This document shows positions 16,806-25,280 of a DNA stretch of 64,000 nucleotides, piece after piece. This stretch comes from CAVSJO01 sp963728445 (GTDB taxonomy: Bacteria; Gemmatimonadota; Gemmatimonadetes; Longimicrobiales; RSA9), in contig CAVSJO010000006.1 in the NCBI GenBank assembly GCA_963728445.1, positions 124,001 through 188,000 of the forward strand, in the 5' to 3' direction. Position 1 is the stretch's first letter. Each line of letters begins with the position of its first letter. The position numbers and the translations under genes were made by a program. The notes under the pieces are model-generated. The model made no database searches. It saw only the letters and a program-made list of their open reading frames with translations, and had not been told where the DNA came from.

Positions 16806-17792
16806 ATGCGAGAAGGCGACGGAGTCTCGCGCGCCGGCGATGCCGCGGCCGTGGAGCTGCGGGACGTCGTGAAGCGTTACGGCGAGAAGACCGCCGTGGA
16901 CCACTTCGATCTGACGGTGCCCCGAGGCTCGACGTACGGTGTGCTCGGGCCGAACGGCGCCGGGAAGACGACGACGATCCGCATCATGCTGGGCATCCTT
17001 TCTCATGATTCGGGCACGATCCGTCTCTTCGGCGAAGCGCCGACTCGCTCGGTGCTGGACCGGATCGGATACCTCCCCGAGGAGCGGGGCCTCTACAAGC
17101 GTATGAAGGTGCGGGAAGCGCTCTCGTTCCTGGCGGAGCTCAAGGGCGTGTCGGTGAGGGATTCGCGGCCGCGCATCACGGCGTGGCTGGACCGGCTCGG
17201 GCTGGGCGACCGAGCCGACTCGAAGGTGCAGGAGCTGTCGAAGGGGATGCAGCAGAAGATCCAGTTCGCCGGGGCGCTTCTGCACGAGCCCGACCTCGTC
17301 GTCCTGGACGAGCCGTTCAGCGGTCTCGACCCCATCAACCAGCAGGTGCTCCGGGACATCGTCGCGGACCTGAGGCGCGAAGGCAGGACCATCATCTTCT
17401 GCACCCACATGATCCCGCACGCGGAGCGGATCTGCGACCACGTCTGCATCATCGCGAACGGACGGAAGGTCGTTGACGGAGCGATGGACGAGGTGAAACG
17501 GCGTCACGGCGGCGAGTTCGTGGCGATCCGGCTCGAATCGTGGAGCGCGGAGGCGGAGTCGGTGATCGCCGGCTCGCCACTCATCGAGTCCGCCCGCCAG
17601 GACGGGGCGGAGGCGGAGGTCGCCCTCCGGGAGGGTAGCGATCCGCAGGCGCTCCTGGAGGAGCTCGTCGGCCGGGGCGTCCGGCTGCGGCGATTCGAGC
17701 GAGTCGAACCGTCGCTCGAACAGATCTTCGTTGAGCGGGTCGGCCGGCCCGTCAGTGAGACCGGTGACCTGGTGGAGGTGGCGCATGTCTAG
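16806..17792 (+). CDS. ABC exporter ATP-binding protein (NatA-like)
   Basis: A 328-aa ATPase. Walker A is GPNGAGKTT (48-56), the signature is LSKGMQQK, Walker B is LVVLDEPFSGLDP, and the switch His is in CTHMIPHAE. The C-terminal 90 residues form the DUF4162-type domain seen in ABC-2 exporters of the NatA/YhaQ group. ATG 16806 follows GAAGGA. The next gene, the permease, overlaps its end by 8 bases, so the two form one export system, possibly for Na+ or a small amphipathic compound; the substrate is not determinable. Confidence 0.9.
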   Translation: MREGDGVSRAGDAAAVELRDVVKRYGEKTAVDHFDLTVPRGSTYGVLGPNGAGKTTTIRIMLGILSHDSGTIRLFGEAPTRSVLDRIGYLPEERGLYKRMKVREALSFLAELKGVSVRDSRPRITAWLDRLGLGDRADSKVQELSKGMQQKIQFAGALLHEPDLVVLDEPFSGLDPINQQVLRDIVADLRREGRTIIFCTHMIPHAERICDHVCIIANGRKVVDGAMDEVKRRHGGEFVAIRLESWSAEAESVIAGSPLIESARQDGAEAEVALREGSDPQALLEELVGRGVRLRRFERVEPSLEQIFVERVGRPVSETGDLVEVAHV

Positions 17793-19107
17793 GACGTGGG
17801 CGGTCGTGAAGCGGGAGTTCAACGCCGCCACGCGCACGCGGATGTTCGTGCTCGGAACGCTGTTCGGACCGATTCTCATCATCGGGCTGTTCGTGATTCC
17901 CGTCCTGCTGAGCTCGAACACGAACGGCACGCGGACGGTGGTCATCGCGGACGCGTCGGGCAGCGGCCTGGGGGACGCCATCGCGACAGGGCTGCTCGCC
18001 GAATCGCGCTCCGGCGAGGAGCAGCCGCGCGGATCGGAAGGGGAAAAGGACGAGAACCGTCGGGACCTGCGGATGAGCTTCAATCCGCGCGTCGAGAACG
18101 TACCCGCCGGGCAGGCGGAGGCTGAGATCCAGCACCTCGAGTCGCAGCTCACGAGTGAGGCGGCGGACGCGTACCTGTGGATCCCGCCGGCCCCGGAGAA
18201 CGGTGACACGGTGGAGTACGTGGGACGCGACACCCCCGGCCTGGCCGAGCTGTCCCTCGTCCGGTCGGCCGTCCAGAGCGCCGTCCAGCGCCGTCGGCTC
18301 GCCGAAGCCGGGATCGAGCCACGGTCCGTCGCGGGGGCCATGAAGCCCGTCGGATTCCAGGCGCGACGTGCGGGGGCGGAGGCCTCGGAGCGGCCGGAGA
18401 CCGCCCTGTTCGGTGCCTACATCCTCGGGTTCATCGTCTACATGGTAGTGATCCTCTTCGGCCAGGCGGTGCTCCGCGGCGTGCTCGAGGAGAAGCGGGA
18501 CCGGATCGTGGAGGTCATCACCAGCTCGATCGAGCCCGAGCAGCTCATGATGGGAAAGGTGCTGGGGATCGGCGGCGCCAGCCTGCTGCAGGTGCTCGTC
18601 TGGGTCGTGTTCGCCATCCTCGCCATCGTCTACGGCCAGGACATCGCCGCCCGCTTCGACGCGACGCTGCCGACCCTGCCGACGATCCCGATCTCCGTCG
18701 CCGTCGTATTCCTGCTCTTCTTCGCCGGCGGCTTCCTGATCTACGCGACCCTCTACGCGGCCATGGGCGCCATCGCCACGACGGATCAGGAGGCGCAGCA
18801 GATGCAGTTTCCGGTCATGCTGCCGCTCATCGCCGCCATCCTCGCCGAGCAGGCGGTGATCGCGGATCCCACGAGCGCCGTCGCCGTGTGGACCTCCCTG
18901 ATCCCCCTCACGTCGGCCGTGGTCATGCCCGCCCGCGCCATGCTGACGAACGTGCCGATCGTCCAGATCGTCGGGGGCCTGCTCCTCCAGGCGGTCGGGA
19001 TCGCCGTGCTGGTGTGGGCCGCGGCCAAGATCTACAGGATCGGCATCCTGTCGGCCGGGCGACGGCCCAGCTTCAGGGAGGTCGTCCAGTGGCTGCGAAC
19101 GAGCTGA
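17785..19107 (+). CDS. ABC-2 family exporter permease (NatB-like)
   Basis: A 440-aa permease. One membrane helix lies near the N-terminus (FVLGTLFGPILIIGLFVIPV), then a soluble outer domain of about 180 residues, then five or so helices from about residue 210 (FGAYILGFIVYMVVILFGQAV onward). The motif EEKRDRIVEVITSSIEP is typical of NatB/YhaP permeases. ATG 17785 is preceded by GGTGGAGGT and overlaps the ATPase gene. Its end overlaps rmuC, so the exporter and RmuC may be on one transcript. Confidence 0.88.
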   Translation: MSRTWAVVKREFNAATRTRMFVLGTLFGPILIIGLFVIPVLLSSNTNGTRTVVIADASGSGLGDAIATGLLAESRSGEEQPRGSEGEKDENRRDLRMSFNPRVENVPAGQAEAEIQHLESQLTSEAADAYLWIPPAPENGDTVEYVGRDTPGLAELSLVRSAVQSAVQRRRLAEAGIEPRSVAGAMKPVGFQARRAGAEASERPETALFGAYILGFIVYMVVILFGQAVLRGVLEEKRDRIVEVITSSIEPEQLMMGKVLGIGGASLLQVLVWVVFAILAIVYGQDIAARFDATLPTLPTIPISVAVVFLLFFAGGFLIYATLYAAMGAIATTDQEAQQMQFPVMLPLIAAILAEQAVIADPTSAVAVWTSLIPLTSAVVMPARAMLTNVPIVQIVGGLLLQAVGIAVLVWAAAKIYRIGILSAGRRPSFREVVQWLRTS

Positions 19108-20117
19108 GCTGGGCCCTCCTTGCGACGCTTCTCGTCGTCGCGGCGCTGCTCGTTCTCGTGCTCCTGGAGCTGCGCCGGCGCCGCAACGACGAGAGCGTCG
19201 TCCGCCTCGACGCCCGACTCGACGCCCTGGCGGGCCAGCTGGGAGCGCGGGTGGGGGACAGTGCCGAGGCGACGCGCTCGCTGACGACGCTCGTCGGCCA
19301 GCAGCTCGCCGGAACCGGCCGATCCCTGTCCGAGCTCTCCGAGCGCATCGGCCGGCTCGACCAGGCCGCCCGCCAGGTCGAGGAGGTCGGCCGCTCCATC
19401 CGAGGGCTCGAACAGATCCTGGCGGCCCCGAAGCTGAGGGGCGGGCTCGGCGAGTGGTCCCTCGAGATGCTGCTGGCCGAGGTGCTGCCGCGTGAGCAGG
19501 TCAGCCGCCAGCACCGGCTGCCGTCGCGGGACGTCGTGGTGGACGTGGCGGTGCGCGCGCCGGGGGGCAGGATCGTGGCGGTGGACAGCAAGTTCCCGCT
19601 GGAGGCCTACCGCCGCCTGCTGGAGGCCGAGGAGCAGGGCGGCGAGGGCGTGGAGGCGCGACGCAAGGAGCTGCACCGGGCCGTGCGGGGCCGCGTCGAG
19701 GAGATCGCCCGGAAGTACATCTGCCCCGAGGACGGCACCCTCGATTTCGCCCTCATGTACATCCCCTCCGAGAGCATCTACTACGAGCTGGCAGTTCGAG
19801 AGGAGGGGCTCGAGTTCCTCCACTACAGCCAGTCGCGCCGGGTCTACCCCTGTTCCCCGAGCACGCTCTACGCCTACCTGCAGACCATCGTGCTCGGGCT
19901 GCGCGGCGTCCGCATCGCGGAGCACGCCCGGGAGCTGCACGCGGCGATGGAGAACATGCGACAGGAGGCGGACGCCGTCCGGGAGCTCTTCGACCGCGCG
20001 GTCACGCAGATGCGAAACGCGCTACAGAACATGGAGTCGGCCGGCTCCGGAATGGCCCGGCTGGGGGCGCGGCTGGACGCCCTGGACGTGCTGGAGCTGG
20101 GGGCGGCGGAAGAGTAG
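19089..20117 (+). CDS. rmuC: DNA recombination protein RmuC
   Basis: A 342-aa RmuC homologue. It has an N-terminal membrane helix (ALLATLLVVAALLVLVLLEL), a coiled-coil region (about 35-120) and the PD-(D/E)XK nuclease-like domain with VDSKFPLEAYRRLLEAE and ALMYIPSESIYYELA. RmuC limits inversions at short inverted repeats in E. coli. The start is GTG 19089, with GGGAGG 7 bases upstream, and it overlaps the permease by 19 bases. It is shorter than E. coli RmuC (475 aa), mainly in the coiled coil. It converges on the anti-sigma gene. Confidence 0.92.
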   Translation: MAANELSWALLATLLVVAALLVLVLLELRRRRNDESVVRLDARLDALAGQLGARVGDSAEATRSLTTLVGQQLAGTGRSLSELSERIGRLDQAARQVEEVGRSIRGLEQILAAPKLRGGLGEWSLEMLLAEVLPREQVSRQHRLPSRDVVVDVAVRAPGGRIVAVDSKFPLEAYRRLLEAEEQGGEGVEARRKELHRAVRGRVEEIARKYICPEDGTLDFALMYIPSESIYYELAVREEGLEFLHYSQSRRVYPCSPSTLYAYLQTIVLGLRGVRIAEHARELHAAMENMRQEADAVRELFDRAVTQMRNALQNMESAGSGMARLGARLDALDVLELGAAEE

Positions 20118-20138
20118 GCTCCAGGCCGCCGGCTGGCC

Positions 20139-20396
20139 CTAGCGTCGCCGGTGGGCCGGCTCGGAGAGCAGCCGCTGAAAGATGCGCCGACGCAGCTCCG
20201 GCGGAGCCTGTGTCGCGGCGTTACGCCTCAGGAAGACCACGAACGCGCGCTGGAAATCGTACTGCGGGAAGCAGCCGGAGCAGATGGCCAGATGCTCCCG
20301 CATTCGCTCCGCCGCGTCCGGCGTCAGCTCGTGATCGATGAACTCCCATAGCTTCGTCATCACCTCTTCGCAGTTCAGCGAGCTCGGACAGTTCAT
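20139..20396 (-). CDS. Zinc-binding anti-sigma factor (RsrA-like)
   Basis: An 85-aa protein with the ZAS motif H35-x3-C39-x2-C42 (HLAICSGC) and two further N-terminal cysteines (C3, C9). In RsrA-type anti-sigma factors these residues hold zinc, and disulphide formation releases the sigma factor under thiol oxidation. It has no membrane helix, so it is cytosolic. Its ATG overlaps the stop of the sigma gene by 4 bases (ATGA), the usual sigma/anti-sigma coupling. Redox sensing is inferred from the cysteine pattern. Confidence 0.85.
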   Translation of the reverse strand: MNCPSSLNCEEVMTKLWEFIDHELTPDAAERMREHLAICSGCFPQYDFQRAFVVFLRRNAATQAPPELRRRIFQRLLSEPAHRRR

Positions 20397-21022
20397 GGCT
20401 TCGCATCCTCCGGCGGCTCTGCGGGAGCCCGCAGGAATCCAGAGTCGACGGCGTATCGGTAGAGTCGCTCCTGGAGGAGCCGGCGACCACGGAACAGCCG
20501 GCTCTTCACCGTACCCAGGGGCACCATCAGGATATCGGAGATCTCCGCGTAGGAGAGCCCCTGAAGGTCCGATAGGATCACGGCTTCGCGAAACTCCGGC
20601 GGCAGCGAATCCACCGCACCGAGGACCTCCGCGTCGATGAACGATTCGAAAAACGCCTGCTCCGGGTTCGCGTCCGGGCTGGAGGCCAGGAGCCGCCACG
20701 CCGGAAGAGAGCTCGTGGGCACCTGGATCTGGCTGAGGGGCGTCTCGGCCAGTCGGCCCTCCCGCTCACGCCTCCGTAGGAAGACGTTTCGACAGATGGT
20801 GAAGAGCCAGGAGCGGCAATTTGTTCCCCGCTCGTACGTCTCCCATGCCCGGTACGCCCGCAGGAAGGTGTCCTGGACGACGTCCTCCGCCTCGTCCGGA
20901 CGGCCGGCGGACAGCCGCAGGGCGAAGCGAAACACCGCATCGAGGTGCGGCAGGGCCTCCTCCTCGAAGCCCTCCTTCGGCAGCCGCTCAGGCGGTTCGG
21001 CCTGCTCTTCGATGGGTGACAT
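20393..21022 (-). CDS. ECF RNA polymerase sigma factor (SigR/RpoE-like)
   Basis: A 209-aa sigma-70 family factor with only regions 2 and 4. Region 2 contains DEAEDVVQDTFLRAYRAWETY followed by GTNCRSWLFTICRN, which resembles the SigR (ECF12) group. Region 4 is LPPEFREAVILSDLQGLSYAEIS then GTVKSRLFRGRRLL. ATG 21022 is chosen because upstream frame reads through non-family sequence. The partner anti-sigma gene follows, overlapping by 4 bases. The pair probably controls a stress regulon and, as is common, its own operon; I could not find a matching promoter in the 158 bases upstream. Confidence 0.9.
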   Translation of the reverse strand: MSPIEEQAEPPERLPKEGFEEEALPHLDAVFRFALRLSAGRPDEAEDVVQDTFLRAYRAWETYERGTNCRSWLFTICRNVFLRRREREGRLAETPLSQIQVPTSSLPAWRLLASSPDANPEQAFFESFIDAEVLGAVDSLPPEFREAVILSDLQGLSYAEISDILMVPLGTVKSRLFRGRRLLQERLYRYAVDSGFLRAPAEPPEDAKP

Positions 21023-21180
21023 GGGGGCGAGCGCGACTTCCCGGGCGCGAAGGGAGGTCCATCGATGGGGTCCTCCGCAAGGTGCACCGGGAGACGGTCG
21101 ACGGGCAATCGTCTTCCCCCTGCCGCCGCTGCGTGCGGCGCGGGCCAGGTGAGCGACCCCGCGCCGCGCCGGACGGGTGT

Positions 21181-23517
21181 TCAGCCCGCCGGACCCTGCC
21201 GCGGCGACGTCGCCTGCGCCGCGATCGACGGGCGCTCCTCTTCGAGGGCGAAGCCGATGCGCCGCGGCCCGCGCGGGTTCTCCTGCTTCAGCGTGCGAGC
21301 CATCCGGCGGTAGTCCTCCTCCATCTCCGGCGTGACCGACGCCCGCGTCTCTTCCAGTGCCTTGTCGAAGAATCGCATGGGGATGCGGGCGGCGTCGAGG
21401 TCCTCCCGGAGCGCCTGCAGGCCGGCGCGCCGGACCAGATCCTCCAGGTCCGCGCCCGTGTAGCCTTCGGTCCGCGCCGCGAGGCCCGCGAAGTCGACGT
21501 CGTCCCCAACGGGCATGTGCTGGGCGTGGATCCGGAGGATGCGCTGCCGCGCCTCCTCGTCCGGGACCGAGACGTAGACCAGCTCGTCGAACCGGCCGGG
21601 GCGCAGCAGCGCCGGATCGAGCAGCGAGGGCTGGTTCGTCGCGCCGATGACGACGACGCCCTGCAGCTCCTCGAGGCCGTCCATCTCGGAGAGCAGCGTG
21701 TTCACGACCCGCTCCGTCACGGCCGGCTCGCCCAGTCCGCCGCCTCGCTGCGGCGCGAGGGAGTCGATCTCGTCGATGAAGATGACCGTGGGCGCGACCT
21801 GGCGGGCCCGGGCGAAGAGTCGGCTGACCTGCTGCTCCGACTCGCCGTACCACTTGGACAGCAGGTCGGAGGCCTTGGTCGCGATGAAGTTCGCCTCCGC
21901 CTCCCGGGCGACGGCCTTGGCCAGCAGCGTCTTTCCTGTGCCGGGCGGGCCGAACAGCAGGAAGCCCTTGGCCGGGCGGATGCCGATGCGACGGAACGCC
22001 TCCGGGTGCCGGAGCGGCAGCTCGACGCCCTCGTTGAGGAGCTGCTTGGCTTCCCCGAGGCCGCCGACGTCCTCCCAGCTCACGTTCGGGACCTGGATCA
22101 TGATCTCCCGCACCGCGGACGGCTGGACGCGCTTGAGGGCGTTCATGAAATCGTCGCGCGTGACCTGCAGCTGGTTCAGAATCTCGGCCGGGATCTCGTT
22201 GCGGCTGAGATCGATGTCGGGCAGGTAGCGACGCAGCGCCTCGATGGCGGCCTCCCGGGCGAACGCGGCGAGATCCGCGCCCACGAATCCGTACGTGCTG
22301 CGGGCGAGCTCCCGGAGATCGACGTCCTCGGCGATGGGCATGCCGCGCGTGTGGATGCCGAGCACCTCCTGGCGCCCGACGGCGTCCGGCACGCCGATGA
22401 CGATCTCCCGGTCGAACCGTCCGGGCCGGCGAAGGGCCTCGTCGATGGAGTTGATACGGTTCGTCGCCCCGATGACGACCACGTTCTGACGCGGCTCGAG
22501 GCCGTCCAGCAGCGTCAGGAGCTGGGCGACGACGCGCCGTTCGACCTCTCCGCTGGCGTCCTCCCGCTTCGGCGCGATGGAGTCGATCTCGTCGATGAAG
22601 ATGATGGAGGGCGCCTGCTGCTGCGCCTCCTGGAAGACGTCCCGCAGCCGCTGCTCCGACTCGCCGTAGTAGCGGCCCATGATCTCCGGCCCGGCGATGT
22701 GGAAGAAGGCCGCCTCGGACTCGTTGGCGACCGCACGGGCGAGGAGCGTCTTCCCGGTGCCCGGCGGGCCGTGGAGGAGGACGCCCTTCGGCGGGTCGAT
22801 GCCGAGGCGCTGGAACAGCTCCGGGTGCTTGAGCGGCAGTTCGATCATCTCCCGGACCTGCTCGATCGTGGCATCGATCCCGCCCACGTCGTCGTAGGTG
22901 ATGTCGACGCGCCCGGCCTCCTCGGCCTCCGCGTACTCGGGCAGGAGCTCGATCTCCGTCTCCTGCGCCACGCGCACGATGCTGCGGGGCAGCGTCGAGA
23001 CCACCCGCAGCCGGATCTCCTGCAGCGCATACGCCGGCTGCTCGAAGAACGTGCGGAAGACGTCCTCGGGCATCAGGCCCTCACCCTGCTGCGAGCCCGT
23101 CCGCCGCATCGTGGACGTCGACACGATGTCGCCGGCGACGAGGGGCCGCCGGAACAGCGTTCGGCGCAGCATGTCGCCCGAGCCCATCAGCCGGACGTTC
23201 TTCTGGGCGGGCGCGAGCACGACGCGCCGGGCCGGCTTCACGTCCGCCGCCGACACCTCCACGTAGTCGCCGATTCCGGCGTCCGCGTTGATGCGCATCA
23301 GGCCGTCCAGCCGCACCAGGTCGAGGCCCTCGTCCTCCGGGTACGGCGGCAGGGCCAGACCGGCGGTCGTGCGCTTGCCGGCCACCTGGACGACGTCGCC
23401 TTCCCGAAGGCCCAGCTCCGCCAGCGCACTCTGGCTCAGCCGGGCGAGTCCCTTGCCGACGTCCTGCGCCTTCGCGCTGGCGACCTGCAGCCGCACGCTC
23501 TTCGGTTGCTCGGCCAT
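21181..23517 (-). CDS. CDC48/VAT-type double AAA+ ATPase
   Basis: A 778-aa protein with the p97/VAT layout. Residues 1-185 are the N-domain (double-psi barrel then CDC48 domain 2). D1 has Walker A GPPGTGKT at 250-257 and IIFIDEID at 305-312; D2 has GPPGTGKT at 523-530 and VIFIDEID at 578-585. Pore-loop aromatics are YY in D1 (RYYG) and WY in D2 (KWYG), as in archaeal VAT rather than eukaryotic p97. Such ATPases unfold proteins for degradation or remodelling. No C-terminal HbYX proteasome-docking tail is present (it ends RQGPAG). The gene stands alone, with unrelated neighbours. Confidence 0.93.
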   Translation of the reverse strand: MAEQPKSVRLQVASAKAQDVGKGLARLSQSALAELGLREGDVVQVAGKRTTAGLALPPYPEDEGLDLVRLDGLMRINADAGIGDYVEVSAADVKPARRVVLAPAQKNVRLMGSGDMLRRTLFRRPLVAGDIVSTSTMRRTGSQQGEGLMPEDVFRTFFEQPAYALQEIRLRVVSTLPRSIVRVAQETEIELLPEYAEAEEAGRVDITYDDVGGIDATIEQVREMIELPLKHPELFQRLGIDPPKGVLLHGPPGTGKTLLARAVANESEAAFFHIAGPEIMGRYYGESEQRLRDVFQEAQQQAPSIIFIDEIDSIAPKREDASGEVERRVVAQLLTLLDGLEPRQNVVVIGATNRINSIDEALRRPGRFDREIVIGVPDAVGRQEVLGIHTRGMPIAEDVDLRELARSTYGFVGADLAAFAREAAIEALRRYLPDIDLSRNEIPAEILNQLQVTRDDFMNALKRVQPSAVREIMIQVPNVSWEDVGGLGEAKQLLNEGVELPLRHPEAFRRIGIRPAKGFLLFGPPGTGKTLLAKAVAREAEANFIATKASDLLSKWYGESEQQVSRLFARARQVAPTVIFIDEIDSLAPQRGGGLGEPAVTERVVNTLLSEMDGLEELQGVVVIGATNQPSLLDPALLRPGRFDELVYVSVPDEEARQRILRIHAQHMPVGDDVDFAGLAARTEGYTGADLEDLVRRAGLQALREDLDAARIPMRFFDKALEETRASVTPEMEEDYRRMARTLKQENPRGPRRIGFALEEERPSIAAQATSPRQGPAG

Positions 23518-23602
23518 TCGCCCTCTCCTCCGCTTCCGTTCCGGTCCACGCTGCCGAACTCGCCCGGGCGCAAGTTCCGTGCGTCACGCCCGCGCCCACG
23601 TT

Positions 23603-24457
23603 TCAGCCCCCGAGGAGGGCGCCGTACCCCTCCCGGAACGTCGGGTAGAGGAAGCGGAACCCGGTGCGCCGCAGCCGCTCGCTGCTGACGCGCTTGTTCG
23701 TGCCGCGGCGCCCGCCGTCGCTCTCCGTCACTGCCGGCGGCACCGGTACCCCCGCGCGGCGGGCGAGCCAGGCGACCACCTCGTCGTAGTCCGCCGGCTC
23801 CTCGTCCACGACGGCGAGGGTGGGCCCCGGGTCGGCCAGGCGAAGCACGTGCCCAAGGGCCCGGGCGAGGTCGTCGCGGTGCACCAGGTTGAGCCAGCGG
23901 GTTCCGGGAGGAGGACGGCGAACCACCCCGCTCCGGATGCGGTCGAGGAGGCCCGTTCGGTCCGGACCGTAGATGCCGCCAGCGCGCACCACGACGCCGT
24001 TCGCCGCCGATCCGAGCACGGCGCGCTCCCCCTCGAGAAGCAGTCGGCCGGTCTCGTCCGCGGGCTCCGTGGGCGACGACTCGTCGACCCATTCGCCTTC
24101 CGTCTGGCCGTACACGCCGGTCGACGAGACGAGCACGAAGCGCTCGGGCCGGCGACCCGCCGCCTCGAGGGCCGCCAACACGTTGCGCGGCCCGTCCACG
24201 TACGCGCGCCGGTACCGGTCGGCCGTTCGGCCGCCGGCGGAGACCGCATAGACGACGGCGTCGACGGTCGGGAGCGCCGGCAGGTCGGCGGATGCGACGT
24301 CGCCGGCGAGAGGACGGATCGGCGCCGGAATGGAGGACGGGTCGCGACGCAGACCCCACACGACGTCGCCGTCGGCGGCGAGCCGCCGCCCAAGCTCCAC
24401 CCCGACGTAGCCACATCCCGCGATCAGCACGCTCCTGCGGCCGGTCTGCTGCTCCAT
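23603..24457 (-). CDS. NAD(P)-dependent epimerase/SDR (YeeZ-like)
   Basis: A 284-aa atypical short-chain dehydrogenase. The Rossmann loop is AGCGYVGVELGRRLA, the catalytic serine strand is FVLVSSTGVYGQTEG, and RAGGIYGPDR and NLVHRDDLARAL follow. The YxxxK pair is not in its usual place, as in the SDR_a5 group that includes E. coli YeeZ. ATG 24457 is preceded by GAGAGG and fits the family N-terminus. Substrate unknown; a nucleotide-sugar or similar is plausible. It lies 85 bases downstream of the CDC48 start on the same strand, but is transcribed first. Confidence 0.8.
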   Translation of the reverse strand: MEQQTGRRSVLIAGCGYVGVELGRRLAADGDVVWGLRRDPSSIPAPIRPLAGDVASADLPALPTVDAVVYAVSAGGRTADRYRRAYVDGPRNVLAALEAAGRRPERFVLVSSTGVYGQTEGEWVDESSPTEPADETGRLLLEGERAVLGSAANGVVVRAGGIYGPDRTGLLDRIRSGVVRRPPPGTRWLNLVHRDDLARALGHVLRLADPGPTLAVVDEEPADYDEVVAWLARRAGVPVPPAVTESDGGRRGTNKRVSSERLRRTGFRFLYPTFREGYGALLGG

Positions 24458-24578
24458 TTCGCCTCTCGTTCGGGTCCGCCCGGCACGGAATACCGGCGGC
24501 CCTCGAGCCGGTTCCCCGCTGGTGCATTTCCTGCGACCAGACACACCGGACAGGACGGCGATCGGAAGGGGGACCCGG

Positions 24579-25067
24579 ATGGCGAACGAACGACTCGACG
24601 AGCGCAGGAGAGGAGACCGCCGGCGTGCGGCGCGGCAGGTGGGCGGCGCCACCGGCGGTGCGAGTGGAACCCTGGTCGGCGCGGCCATCGGCAGCGCCCG
24701 CGGGCCGCTCGGCACCATCATCGGCGGGATCGCGGGTGGCGCCGGCGGGTGGTGGGCCGGGCGATCGGTGGCGGACGCAGCGTCGGCGTACAGCAGGGAT
24801 GACGACGCCCACTACCGGCTGCACTTCGAGTCCCACGGCCGGAGCCGCGACATGAGCTTCGACGAGGCACGGGTCGGCTACGGAATCGGGCACATCGCCG
24901 GGCACAATCCCCGCTACGACGGTCGTGGCTTCGAGAGCGTCGAGCCCGCCATCCGGGACGGCTGGGCGGACGATGAGGCAGGCCCGTACATGGACTTCAG
25001 GGACTACGTCCGCTACGGCTACGAGACCACGAAGGACCGCCGGTCCCGGGCCGAACCCCAGGACTGA
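24579..25067 (+). CDS. Glycine-zipper hypothetical protein
   Basis: A 162-aa protein with a basic head (about 1-20) and a glycine-zipper segment (about 22-60: GGATGGASGTLVGAAIG, GTIIGGIAGGAGGWWAG) that could insert in a membrane as a helical hairpin. A soluble tail rich in Tyr, Asp and Arg follows (RLHFESHGRSRDMSFDEARVGYGIGHIAGHNPRY in parts). The tail blocks YGIGHIAGHNPRY and EPAIRDGW look conserved, but I do not recognise a family. ATG 24579 lies after GGAAGGGGGA. Confidence 0.6.
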   Translation: MANERLDERRRGDRRRAARQVGGATGGASGTLVGAAIGSARGPLGTIIGGIAGGAGGWWAGRSVADAASAYSRDDDAHYRLHFESHGRSRDMSFDEARVGYGIGHIAGHNPRYDGRGFESVEPAIRDGWADDEAGPYMDFRDYVRYGYETTKDRRSRAEPQD

Positions 25068-25171
25068 GGCCGCTGCGCCGGCCCGTGCCCGGCGCGCCGC
25101 ACGGGCGCGCCGCGTGGCGGGCGAGCCGGCCGCCCGCGCGACACGCGGCCTCTCCCCCCCAGGAAATACTC

Positions 25172-25201
25172 TTGACACGCCGCGCGAACGTGGCCTATCC
25201 T
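25172..25201 (+). promoter_or_regulatory. Near-consensus sigma-70 promoter
   Basis: TTGACA (25172-25177) matches the -35 consensus fully, and TATCCT (25196-25201) matches four of six -10 positions, with an 18-base spacer. Transcription would begin near 25208, about 70 bases before the start codon of the LysM protein. Few sites in this GC-rich window resemble the consensus so closely, so it is probably strong. Confidence 0.65.
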
Positions 25202-25280
25202 CAACTGCGCGTGACAAGTAGGTCACTCCCCTGGCCTCTGCGCAACAAAGCCCAACAGAAAATCCGGTCCGAGGAAAGGC

